DNA from: Seiridium cupressi
Lineage: Eukaryota; Ascomycota; Sordariomycetes; Amphisphaeriales; Sporocadaceae
Direction of reading: 5' to 3'
Assembly: GCA_036674765.1 (NCBI GenBank)
Contig: JARVKI010000002.1
Coordinates: 930,001 to 994,000, forward strand
DNA: 64,000 nt
Under the pieces are notes generated by a model. That model was not told where the DNA came from. It worked only from the letters and a program-made list of their open reading frames with translations, and did not search any database. The position numbers were made by a program, and so were the translations under genes. Positions 1 to 10,442 of this stretch are shown here, in pieces; within the stretch, counting starts at the first letter, position 1, and the number at the start of each line of letters is the position of its first letter.

Positions 1-3000
1 TCGCGAACTGTTAGTTCTGCTGCCCCTATAATTTCACCCACTATACCTAAATTAGCACAACCCAAGAAGTGTTTTGAGTGGAAAGGCTCACTGTAGAATT
101 GAACGACTTCAAGTCCGTAGTCGGCAATGAGACCATGAATAAGCTGGCTTCCACGATGGTTCGCAGCGGCCTGGGCCTTGATGTCGGAGATGTTGTCTCG
201 TAGGCAACGTGTTCCCGAGACACCAGGTATTTTTCCAGGTGCCATGAGCAGGTCAGTCAGCTCCTGTTCCTTGAATACGCCGCCCTCAATGACTTTGAAC
301 GATCGAATCACTGCGCCTTCTTCCCAAAGCTCTTTGGAGCTAGGCGGCCTGCGGAACAGGGTCAGCAAATAACTAAGCTTCAGAACTGGAGGGCAACAAA
401 CATAGATCCTGGTAAGATACCACCGACATCTGCATGGTGGCCTCGCGATGCCGTCCAGAAGATAATGTTCTTTCCTTCTGCGTCAAATACTGGGGTGATG
501 ACCGTCATATCCGGGAGATGTACACCACCACAGACAGGTGAATTCGACAAGATCACATCGCCAGGTCGCAAGTCGCCTTTCCAGTGTTCAATTTGCCATT
601 TGACAGCAAAAGCCATACTGCCTATCATTGCTGGGACATGCGGAGCGTTGGCCACTAAGGCACCCTTTGGTGAAAATACAGTGCAAGAGAAATCAAGGCG
701 CTCCTTGATATTCGTGCTGACACTAGTTTTCTGGAGCGCCCTTCCAGCCTGCTCGGCTACGCCCATAAATCTATGTCCGAAAATTGATAGCTGGATGGGG
801 TCAGCTTCCTTTGAAGACAGCTGCTCCTTCTTAACCACGTCGATATCTATCACGACATTATTCGTTAATATCGTAGCTTTGGACCCCGGCGTGACAACGA
901 TGGTCTGTTTGCTGTCCATGATCAAAGCAGGACCGCTGATCTTGGAGCCTGGGACCAGGTCTGCCAAGTTGAACATGGGTGATTGTGACCATCCCAGCTC
1001 CTTGAAGTAGAGGTCCTTGGACTCGCTGGCGCTGGCGCTTTCGATCTGAGTCGGTGTTACTGACGCCAGTTCAGATTTCCAAGGCTTCTCGACATCTACC
1101 GTGCTGGCTCCGATACACCGTACACGATAGTCGTCAATGATGACATCCCTGTCAATAGGGAGGAAGCCGAACTCCTGTTGGTGAACCTGCCTGAACTCTT
1201 CGAGAAACCCGCCTGGCTTGGAAGTCTCTTGAATCATAAGTGGTGTGTCGCTGCCCTGGAAGCGCATGTTTAAATATCGCTCTGCAGTGATCCTGGACTT
1301 GCTGATACGCTGCTTCGCCAATATCTGAGTTGCCTTGTCCTGTAGCTTGTCAAGCTCACTTGAGAACGTCGGTAATTTATCCTCGCTATAGATCAAGGCA
1401 CACGGACTTCGTTCTTCGTGAACGACATCAGCTAATGCCATGCCGTAGGCCGACAAGAGCGATGAGTACTTGTGAATCAATACACGTGAAACGCCTAGCT
1501 TCCGAGCAATGTCACATGCGTGTTGCCCACCGGCACCTCCAAACGATGCAAGGTTGTGACGGCTAACATCAAAGCCCTTAGCTTCAGTGAGGGTCCGAAT
1601 GGGACGACACATAGCCTCGTTGGCAACGTCAAGGAATCTGGTATTTCTGTTACTGGTTGATCTTACTGAATAGCAAAGTATCGACTTACCCAGCAGCGAC
1701 TTCTTCTAGCGTCAGCTTCACAGGAATCTCCTCGTTGATCTTCTTTGTCATATCCTCAAACAGAACACGACTGGCGTTGATGTCCAGGGGTAGATCCTCA
1801 TTTGGCCCGAAGACTTTCGGGAAGAACTCTGGCCTTAAACGGCCAAGAATGAGGTTTGCATCTGTGACAGTAAGAGGGCCTCCTTTTCTATAGCATGCTG
1901 GCCCAGGATGTGCTGAAGCGCTTTCGGGTCCAACCTTGAACATGCCGGCTTCCCATGTCAGGATGCTACCACCGCCTGCTGCGACCGTGTTGATGTCAAG
2001 CTGTGGACTCTGAACAGTCACGCCAGCTGTCGTGGTCTCAAAAACTTGCTCTAGTCTCCCGGCAAAACTGTACATCTCGCGTTAGCTACGGACTCGGTGG
2101 ATAGATTAACACCAAGCTTACCGAGAGACATCTGTGCTGGTTCCACCCATATCAAAACCAATGACTGGTGTCTTGTCTTCATGGTCATATGCTGTCCTAG
2201 CATAGCCAACACAACCTCCAGCAGGGCCGGAGAGAATGGCGCGAAGGCCAGATAGCCCCGAGAACTCAACCAGTCCACCATCGCTTTGCATGAATTCGCA
2301 CCGACAGCCGCTAGTACTCAGATCTGCGAACCCACTTTCGAAGCCTTCAATGTACCTCTTGATCTCAGGGGTCAAGTAAGCATCAGCGGTGGAAGAGTTG
2401 CCTCGCGGAACGATTTTGACGGTAGGAGAGAGCTCGGCGCTCGATGAGATGTGTGTGAAGCCGATCTCTTCTGCAAGTTTCTTCACAGCCTGCTCATGGT
2501 CCCGAAAAGTGTAACTATGCATCAGGCAAATAGCCACAGATCGGAAGCCTTCATCATATACCTTCTGGAGTAGTTTTCTCGTTGTTTCAAGATCTGTTGC
2601 TCTTAGTGGATGACTTCTCAAAGGGAGACGGAATTGCTTCTGCTGCTCACCTATTGGCTCTAGGATTCTGACAACCTCACCGGTCACACCCTCAACAAGC
2701 GTCGGGTCCGAGTGAACATCTATAGGGAGGGGAGTCTTTCTCTCGGTCCAAGCCTCGAGAGTCACTCGTTCTGGAACTTCGACAACCTTCGCGTAAAGCA
2801 CATCTGGCTTGCTGATTGTCAAGTCGAATAGCTTCGGTCGCGACTGCTGACCAATGTGTAGTAAGTCCTGCACCAGTGTGAGCACTTTTGAGATTTCAAG
2901 TGCATATGCCGGTAGATGATGTCGCTCACTTTGAGTCCCTTCGTCACCACGAAAGCGGTTCGCTCTCCTTTCCTTTCCAGCAAAGCATTGGTCGCAACTG

Positions 3001-3360
3001 TCGTACCCATTTTTATCGATTCTAGTGTGGTCAGATAACGCGGCCTATATTATAAATGGGGCTCAATACTCACCAACGCCTTCCAGTGATATCTTCTGAT
3101 CTCTAGGATAAGACTTTCCAGTCGCCTTCTCCAGCACCCGCCTGATTGCCTCGACCGGGGCATCGCGGTAGTTGCTGGGGTCAACAGATAACAGCTTGAT
3201 GAGGATGTCATCTTGGCCCGGTACTGATGCCACGCACTGAAAGCTTCCACATAAGTATTTGGTTGACGAGACAAATGTGGAGGGAACTTGCATCAGTGAA
3301 TGTGCCACCACGATCAATTGCAATACGAATGCCCCGAACGGGCTCCGCTAGCGAGCCCAT
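1..3360 (-). CDS. 5-oxoprolinase / hydantoinase A-B family protein, partial (3' end beyond window)
   Basis: Enzymes of this family hydrolyse a cyclic amide (5-oxoproline or a hydantoin) using ATP, normally in the cytosol. The gene reads leftward from ATG 3360 and leaves the window at base 1, so about 1,010 of an expected 1,250-1,300 residues are visible. Exons by splice signals: 3360-3292, 3236-3074, 3021-2930, 2867-2122, 2067-1690, 1637-402 and 348 onward; all phases agree. The HyuA N-terminal motif IDRGGTFTD sits at residues 15-23, the second ATPase-like motif [11 protein letters not shown] ends exon 4, and [13 protein letters not shown] begins the end of the HyuA part. The HyuB part follows with [16 protein letters not shown] and [11 protein letters not shown]. 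Intron 1 has a GC donor (GCAAGT). The substrate cannot be read from sequence; fungi have several paralogs. It is the first of a run of amino-acid and oxo-acid genes. Confidence 0.93.
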
Positions 3361-4303
3361 GTTGAAGCTTCGGTGTCGATAATGAAAAGAGAGAATGAAT
3401 TTACAAGGGTATGAAATGTTAGTAGCACGACACCAAAACTCGGATCTGTGTAGCATTTGATCATGCGATCATTTGATTTGAGGTGAGGTCCATATACCTA
3501 CCCTCTTTGCGATATAAACGCCCGATCATGGAAGGCTTGCGGCTATGACGGCCCGGTCTGTGGGTCACACAGGAACTCCGTGTGACGCCCGGGTCCACTG
3601 AAGCATGTCCGGCCATGTCGCTCCTGTGAGCTTGCGCGTGAACAAGAGTGCTGTCAAGTGGAGGAGCAGCAACGTGTGGAAGGAGGCGACATGGAGCTCC
3701 AGGTCAACTCCCTCGACTCGCTGTGAAGCACGAATCTTGTCCGGTGCAAGCCAATAGCGAACTAGGCTTTGCAACTAGTTACATTGAGTTGTAACGCGAG
3801 CGATGTGCTGGAGCTGAGGGACTGCCGATAGCGATTTGACTATGGCAAGTCTCCCTAGTGTAATCATGGCAATCCTTGCGTCTGGCTTCAGGCTTTGATT
3901 GGTCATCGCTGGGAAGGAGATCAAGCAGCTTTGCGGAGTAGCGATCCTGCGCACATGATGCCCTATCGCAAGTTTTGGTTAGTTGGCGATAGCCGGCGAT
4001 AGCGGTCCGCTCCTCTCCCGAACCGCCGATGATACAGACATGCAAACGTGGTATCTGAAATGCTGGCCTGGAATTTCAAGTAATCTATCGAGACCGTTTA
4101 TTTATTTAGTAATTGATTTTGTTTTTCTGTCGCTAGCAGACTACCAGAAATTGTTAGACAGGTAGCTAAAGTTCACTACTGTACCGAGCTTGCGTATACT
4201 TGTGATTTGTGAAACCTACAGCTTGAGCACCACCCATATACCAGATCAAGTGAGGTAAAATTGATTGGAACTCATATTTGTATATCAATGTGGATGTCCT
4301 GAT
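3361..4303. other. Intergenic region with inverted repeats
   Basis: No coding frame here looks like a protein. The first 200 bases are the promoter side of the oxoprolinase gene. Short symmetrical elements are visible: GTCACAC (3564-3570) facing GTGTGAC (3580-3586); GTTACA (3778-3783) facing TGTAAC (3790-3795); and CTATCGC (3963-3969) facing two tandem GGCGATAGC copies (3985-3993, 3995-4003). The part from about 4050 is AT-rich and looks like 3' flank of the aminotransferase gene. Confidence 0.5.
3564..3586. promoter_or_regulatory. Perfect 7-bp inverted repeat upstream of the oxoprolinase gene
   Basis: GTCACAC and GTGTGAC are exact reverse complements with a 9-base spacer, about 204 bases upstream of the oxoprolinase start codon. 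Such a dyad could bind a dimeric regulator. Function is inferred only from position and symmetry. Confidence 0.3.
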
Positions 4304-5633
4304 CTAAACCGACCTGACAGCATCATCCAATGCTCTTGCAAAGTAAGCTACATTTGACTCGTTCAATCCAGCTATGGAAATCCTAGATGTGTCTGCCATA
4401 TAGACATGATGTTTTTCTGCGTGGTCCTATCAGCGAATAGTCATCATCTAGGGGTTGATTATAGACTTACCTTCAAGATAGCGCACTTGGGCCGGGCTGA
4501 TGCCAGTATATCCAAACATGCCGCTCTGCTTGATGAGATGTGACCAGTCGCCAGGAGTTCCAAGCTTCACTAACTCATCGAAAACCTTCTGCCGCATCGA
4601 TATGATCCTGCCAGACATGGTGATGAGGTCTTTCGCCCATTGCTCTTTGGCAGACGGCGTGCCGAGCACGGTTGCGGCCACCTTAGCACCGTATGCAGCA
4701 GGGCTGGAAACTGTAGCCCTCTGCACATTCTCCAAAATCGAGGCCATAGTTCTCGTTGCTGAAGTAGTCCTGGCGACAAAGGTCACCAAGCCAGTGCGCT
4801 CGCCATAGAGCCCCATGTTCTTGGCAAACGACAAGCACACGGATGCTTCGAGACCGAGATCCCCCGTGAAATATCGAATGGCCCAGGCGTCTTCGTCAAC
4901 AGAACCGGAATTGAATCCCAGATATGCCGAGTCGAATATCGGGAATATCCCACGTTCTTCAACCACAGCAGCTATCTCCTTCCATTGATCTCGCGATGGA
5001 TCGCAACCGGTTGGGTTGTGAGCACACGCATGGAGCACCACAGCACAAGTGGAATCTGCAGTTTTCAGGGCGTTCAAGAAGTTCTCAAAGTCGAACGCCC
5101 CTTTTTTGTAGTAAGGAAGCTGCTTGACTTGGAAACCCAAGCGGCTGAACAGGAGGTCGTGATTTGACCAGGTTGGCTCCGTGATAAAAACTGTGGTTAT
5201 CCCTGCATTTGCCTGCTTCAAGGCAAGTCCAGCTAGCAGAAGAGCGCCAGTGCCGGACAGAGACTGGCACGAGGCAATCTTGTCGCATGTCAATACAAGT
5301 CAAAGCAGGCAAAAACTTCCAGGTCGGACTCACTCGTTCCTCGCTCAATGGCTTTGACCCATGGAACACCAGCTTCACAGCTTCCTCGCGGAACGCCTGC
5401 AGTCCAGCAATAGGCAAATACTCATGGTCGATATTAGGCCTGAGCTTCTCCTCAGCTACGCGGACAGAAGGCAAAATCCACGGCTTTCCGTTCTCATCTC
5501 TATAGGTACCTTGTCCCAGATTCATTTTGTCAGGACTCTCGTCGGCAATATACCGCCTTGTTACATCAAAGATGGCATCGGGAGGAACGAACGTCGCGTT
5601 CGCGAACACAGATGCCGCTTGTACTGAGCCCAT
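4304..5633 (-). CDS. Aspartate aminotransferase-like enzyme (PLP fold type I)
   Basis: PLP-dependent transfer of the amino group between a dicarboxylic amino acid and a 2-oxo acid. Three exons (5633-5334, 5278-4471, 4416-4304) give 406 residues, the usual family length. The Schiff-base lysine lies in SFAKNMGLYGERTG, PLP contacts in HNPTGCDPS and FDSAYLGF. Both arginines that hold the two substrate carboxylates in aspartate aminotransferases appear present: one in VQRATVSSPAAYG (equivalent of R292) and one in DTSRISIAGLN (equivalent of R386). The usual SNPP after the first is SSPA, and the glycine-rich N-terminal motif is GQGTYRD rather than GVGAYRD, so it is a diverged member. The N-terminus (MGSVQAASVFANATFVPP) lacks an arginine-rich presequence, suggesting a cytosolic enzyme. 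It is divergent from the aldolase gene on its right. Confidence 0.93.
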
Positions 5634-5871
5634 CTTGCAGAATGGAGTTGTTGATTACCTACCACGCCAAATGATACACCGCAAAGTGGCACACGATGAA
5701 CATAATATTACTACTATTCGGGGTGTGACCGAGATCTCCGTGCTGCGGCCCGATGGCGGCCAACTACGGAGTGGAGCACCATCACATCCGAATACCCGGT
5801 GGACCCAACCGATTCCGGAGCTGTGTGTCAAATTGTAGCGGCTGGATAGACAATCACTGGGCCAGAATTGT
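5634..5871. promoter_or_regulatory. Shared divergent promoter between aminotransferase and aldolase genes
   Basis: About 238 bases separate the two divergent starts, so both promoters must lie here. An everted-type pair CGG (5797-5799) and CCG (5809-5811) with a 9-base spacer resembles sites of Zn2Cys6 regulators, which bind CGG half-sites. The regulator is unknown and the match is short. Confidence 0.4.
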
Positions 5872-7003
5872 ATGGCTTTATTGAGAATGGTATAATATGC
5901 TATTTGTTTCCGGTGGAATAGAACCTTGGAGCGCAACTTGACAATCTGGGTTTGCGTATTATCCTCTATCAAGCACAGAGCATAGCCACTACCGTATCTA
6001 GCCAGGGCACCACCTAGCCCTCCCCGAGGCATTTATGCTCCAGTGGTGGCTTTCTTCCATGAGGATGAATCTCTGGACCTTGAGGCCCTCAAGACGCATG
6101 TTACACGTCTGGTGAAAGCGGGTGTTGCTGGTCTGGTGATTCAGGGTTCTAATGGAGAGGCACCACACTTGCTGCACTCGGAACGACAACAGGTTATTTC
6201 GACTGCTTCCGCAACGTTGAAGGAAGTGGGCCGAGACGACGCTGTCATAATCGCAGGATGCGGCGCTCAGAGCACCCGAGAGACGATACAACTGTGCACA
6301 GAAGCAAAAGAAGTGGGTGCCGACTATGCACTCGTTTTGAGCCCCAGTTACTGGAGTAAGTCACCCTGGATGACCTTCTCTTAGAAGACATGCCTAATGA
6401 ATCGCAATAGCTGGAGCCATGGGACTACCTGCCATCAAGAAGTTCTTCACAGATGTGGCCAACGCTTCTCCTGTACCAGTATTGATTTACAACTTCCCAG
6501 CCGTCACCTCGGGAATTGATATCAACAGCGACGTCATTGCAGAGTTGGCCGCCGCAAACCCCAACAAGATTGTTGGCTGCAAGCTCACATGCGGCAATTT
6601 GGGCAAGCTCCACCGTGTAGCTCACGACAAACGGATCCAGACCCCCTTTGCGACGTTCGCTGGAAAGTCGGACTTCTTCCTGCATGGTTTGGTGGGAGGC
6701 TCCAATGGTGTGATTGCGGCAGCGGCGAACCTGGTGCCCAAAGTTCACGCCAAACTCCTTGAACTGTACGATGAGGGCAAGCTGGCAGAGGCTCAAGAAC
6801 TTCAGACGTACCTGAGTGAAGCGGACTGGGTGCTTGTCGGGCTTGGTGTTGCTGGGTTGAAGGCCGCCTTGGATAGATATTACGGTTACGGAGGTGGGAG
6901 GAGTCGGCGGCCACTTGGAACGGTGGCGGCGAGTGCATTCGAGGGCGAAAAGGACGCCGTCCTCAGAACGGTCGTCGATCTGGAGAACACTGTACAGCTT
7001 TAG
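5872..7003 (+). CDS. DHDPS-superfamily aldolase, 4-hydroxy-2-oxoglutarate aldolase-like
   Basis: Class I (lysine Schiff-base) lyase of the DapA/NanA superfamily. Proposed exons 5872-5889, 5986-6355 and 6411-7003 give 326 residues. Exons 2 and 3 are secure; the frame of exon 2 meets a stop at 5983-5985 with no ATG after it, so a small first exon (MALLRM, donor GTATAA) is inferred. Motif GSNGE replaces the GTTGE common in bacterial DHDPS and matches the 4-hydroxy-2-oxoglutarate aldolase (HOGA1) group. The active tyrosine is in VLIYNFP, the Schiff-base lysine in IVGCKLTCGN, and the C-terminal GLKAALDRYYGYGGG also resembles HOGA1. Fungal genomes hold several DHDPS-like proteins of unknown substrate, so the specificity is provisional. 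It diverges from the aminotransferase and ends tail to tail with the next dehydrogenase. Confidence 0.88.
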
Positions 7004-7346
7004 AAAAGTCCAATAAGAGAGAGTCCCATGATAATTATATGTGTTAAATGAATGAGTTCAATAGCAGATCTAATACCGTCAAGCTGGTGGAGACAGGCCT
7101 TCAACACTGTCGAAAGAATCTCATTCGTGGTTGTCTGATCAGTCCTACCAGCCAGCGGTCTGTAAATGGTATGGTATATACTGTATAATTGGGACATTTC
7201 TCTAATGATTTCAGCCTAATTGCTACATGTTAACTCGCATACACTGAATTGGATGTATAAGTAGTAAAACAGGACTTAGAGAGTACTTGGGGCATTTAAA
7301 TTATGTTTAAAGTAACTTTATCGTAACCTCTCTAATTTGTAGTCGA
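7004..7346. other. Intergenic tail-to-tail spacer
   Basis: AT-rich 3' flanks of the convergent aldolase and dehydrogenase genes. No coding frame or repeat was seen. Confidence 0.5.
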
Positions 7347-8354
7347 CTATTTGGCACCATCCCTCTGTTTACACAATTCAGTATAAAAGTCAAGCCCAGC
7401 TTCAGTCCTAATAGTGCCGTACATCGAGCTACTATCCAGCGGCTTTCCTTCTTGTAGTTTCTGTGCAGTTTCCATGTTCTTTAGAGCCACCTCACTGACC
7501 TCGAGCTTTGTCCCAGCAGCACTCGCGCAGTTCAGAGCATGTCTAGCGTCCTTGATGGCCAGCGCGACATCAAAACCAGCCTTTCCATTGGGTTCTGGGG
7601 CGTAGGCGCCTGTCGTGAGTCTCTTTGAATAACTCTCGATGACGGGTCCGAACATGTCGCCGAGCATTTGTTCCAGGAGTGGTGAGCCGAGGCCTGTCTT
7701 CTCAGCAAACACGTGGGCCTCTGAGATCACTTCCATGAAGGAGACGACGCAGATGTTGCCGGCAATCTTGAGCAAACTCGACTTTGAAACTTCTTCGCCC
7801 ATGTCGATTACAGATCGGCCCATTACATCCTTGAGATAGGGGGCGATCCTCTGCGTGGCCGAGGAAGGACCCGCGGTCACGAAGATAAGCTTGCCTGCCT
7901 CGGCCATCGGCGATGCACCGAACACGGGCGCTGCTACGAACTCTCCACCAGCCGCTGCGATCTGCTTCGAGACGGCGATCGAAGTATCAGGATGAACTGT
8001 TGAACAGTCGACGTACAACTTGCCCTTGATGTCACCTGACGCAATGATCTCCTCCGCTGTGCTCTTCAGCACCGCATCGTTGCTCACCTAGGGGCGCTAT
8101 AAGTATGGATTACTATGATAAAGTCGAGATGACTTACTTACACATGAAAATACGATCCCCGACTTCTTTGCTACTTCACCCACAGTTGCTGCGGGGATGG
8201 CACCTAATGACTGGAGAGGCTCACCTCGAGACAGTGTCCGGTTGGTGTAGATCAAGGCTGGCGCATTCGAGCTCGACAAATACTTCTGGAGGTTTTTTGA
8301 CATGCCAATGCCCATTGAGCCGAGTCCGACCCAGCCTACTTGCGTTACGGCCAT
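7347..8354 (-). CDS. Beta-hydroxyacid dehydrogenase (6PGDH/3-HIBADH-like), divergent
   Basis: NAD(P)-dependent oxidation or reduction between a beta-hydroxyacid and its semialdehyde; the family also contains glyoxylate, succinic semialdehyde and tartronate semialdehyde reductases. Exons 8354-8142 and 8087-7347 give 317 residues. The Rossmann motif GWVGLGSMGIGMSKNL starts at residue 7; DCSTVHPDTS and the substrate-loop region follow, but the usual DAPVSGG is AAPVFGAS. The catalytic lysine region is SLLKIAGN. The C-terminal helical domain is present. There is no presequence, unlike the canonical HIBADH 2 kb away. The changed substrate loop argues for a substrate other than 3-hydroxyisobutyrate. 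Intron donor is a GTAAGTAAGT repeat with an alternative donor 4 bases on. Confidence 0.9.
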
Positions 8355-9191
8355 CTTGTATATTTGCTGGTGATTATGAACTGGACTGATTGGAAATTTC
8401 GGGATATTGAATGTATATCCTGATGACTATTGGGTAATAATCTGGTTGGCCGTTGCAGCACAATGTCAATTGCAAAGAACTGACTTGCCAAACCGCGACT
8501 ATGATCATTACTGCTCCTATATGAAGCCAATTCAAAAGGCTCACAAAACCCCGATATCGCATCGCGAACTATTATGATTTATTTCCTGCTAACTCGGACC
8601 GAAACAGGCAACTGTTGGAGGAGCTCCACCTTGGTGGCACTCCATAGTGCACCACCCAACATCTCCAGTGGAAATGGTTGATGCTGGTCACTAACAGATA
8701 TTACGCTCAGATATACTTGTATCGAGAAGTTCTTGATCAATCTAGCTCCAGCGAACCGACCCCCGATAGTTCAAGTCCCAGAACATCTCGGTGGATAAGG
8801 ATGAAATATCCGATGGCCTAAACGCCCAATGATCCACACTTCAAAGATTTCGGAGTTGACTACCTACAACTATCGTGAGCTGATCGGCCTGTACTCCGAC
8901 ATCCCGAAGGATCACTGATGCTCAACGAATCGAAACTCGGCAGGAACAATCAATTCAACAAGGAACATCTCTGACGAGAGATGACATGTTGATTTTGCCT
9001 AACATGCTCTATCGAGCTCCGCGCCGCCAGAATGTGTAGTTCGCAGAGGTACTTCTGCACCACATAGGTAGTCTTCCAAAATTCATCACTATATACACGC
9101 CGCAGTAGATTTTGGGTCCATCGCGTAGGATTGCCGAGCACCGAGAACATTCTGAGCGTACTGGTGTTAAAGTGATGGGAAGAACAAGGGT
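8355..9191. other. Intergenic region
   Basis: Promoter side of the dehydrogenase at 7347-8354 and 3' flank of the small membrane protein gene. Short open frames exist on both strands but show no family motif. A GAGCTCCACC/GGTGGCACTCC near-palindrome lies around 8620-8645. Confidence 0.4.
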
Positions 9192-9656
9192 TTACAGTCG
9201 CTTGCCTTTCCCGGCGCGGCTGGGAAGCCCAACTCCGAGAACAAACGCTACCCTTAGAAGACCTTGAAGCCAAAGGCTGCCGAGATTCACGACATCTTCC
9301 CCGCGCCACAACAGCGGGTTCCAGAACACCTCACCACCCAAGGCACCCCAGCTGGCGTAGAGGTGGATGGCATCACAGATCAGGATTCCGAATAACACAG
9401 TTTTCCAGATCTTCAGGTCATTGGTGACTCGAAGTAGCACAGCCTCATTGAAGGCAAACAGGGTGTAAGTGGCTGCCAGGTTGTCGTATATGACCTGGTG
9501 GGAAGCAGTAGCGACTGAGGTTGGGGACATGGTCGTAAGGAAACGTTGAGGGGCGAAATGCAAGAGCAACGAACCACCGAAGGCAGCAACAGGCTCGAAA
9601 AAGAGAAACACGAAGCGATAGACGAATGGAATATCGGAGACTGTATTTACTGCCAT
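9192..9656 (-). CDS. Small four-helix membrane protein, DUF7704-like
   Basis: Single-exon frame of 154 residues starting at ATG 9656 (MAVNTVSDIPFVYRFVFLFFEP). The frame is open further upstream to 9815, but family members that I recall start close to the IPFVYRFVFLF motif, so the inner ATG is preferred. Four hydrophobic stretches are visible: residues about 9-30, 66-80, 88-105 and 128-147. The layout resembles fungal DUF7704 proteins, whose function is unknown. The end (LPSRAGKGKRL) is basic and probably cytosolic. It lies inside the run of metabolic genes but nothing in the sequence ties it to them. Confidence 0.72.
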   Translation of the reverse strand: MAVNTVSDIPFVYRFVFLFFEPVAAFGGSLLLHFAPQRFLTTMSPTSVATASHQVIYDNLAATYTLFAFNEAVLLRVTNDLKIWKTVLFGILICDAIHLYASWGALGGEVFWNPLLWRGEDVVNLGSLWLQGLLRVAFVLGVGLPSRAGKGKRL

Positions 9657-10442
9657 GATGAATGTCGAAGAAGGTTCCGGATCGCCGGATGATAATAGAA
9701 GCAGGGATTTGAATAGAAGGCAAACTTGAGAGAGATGATAAGCAATGAGCAAAAGAGGCAACACGAATCCTGACTTTATGGTTGATGGGATATGTCCCAG
9801 CGGGCTCAGCTGCAAATATTAGCTAGCTACGTATGTGCCGTAAGCTGATGCAGTTCAAGATGTCAGAATGCCGAGGACACCGTCGGCAAGACAAGTATCC
9901 AATGGAAGAGAGCTGGAGGTGACACGGAGTCTGCGGAGAGCGGGCATGATTTGGCCGGACCAAAGCCAAAGCCAGGGTCCGAGCTCCAGGGCCTCGATGT
10001 AGACAAGGTCCTCCCACAAATAAAAGGAAAACTTCAGTCTCTTCCTTCCCGACTTTAACATTCCCGGACCCAGAGTCCTCATCACAGACAATCCAATCGA
10101 CACGACAATTTCAGGTCAATGTCCGGCCAACATGATGCAGGTACCAGGACACCATGGTTTGTCGGAAGCAGACCAAGTGGCCTGCTCTCCAGTTTTTTTC
10201 GCTTGTCTCAGGCCATCGCGGCCGATCCGCTGACTCCAGGTGCAAGGACGTGGAGAGCTCCAAAAGTTGGAGAAATCCTGGGGTTGGTGCTTAACAGCGG
10301 CAATTCTCGGATACGTCCAGCATACCCCGCGGCTTCAGCATCGTTGCTCAGACCTACACCAGTTTCTCCTGTTGTCGTGATTTGCTGCATTTCCTCGTTT
10401 GGTCGCCATGCGAAGTTCGAGTGAACTTGGCGTTCTAGCAAT
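9657..10442. other. Intergenic region (divergent promoters)
   Basis: Separates the small membrane protein gene (-) from HIBADH (+). A minus-strand open frame at 9855-10103 has tryptophan-rich hydrophobic text but no recognised motif, and is not called as a gene. Confidence 0.4.
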
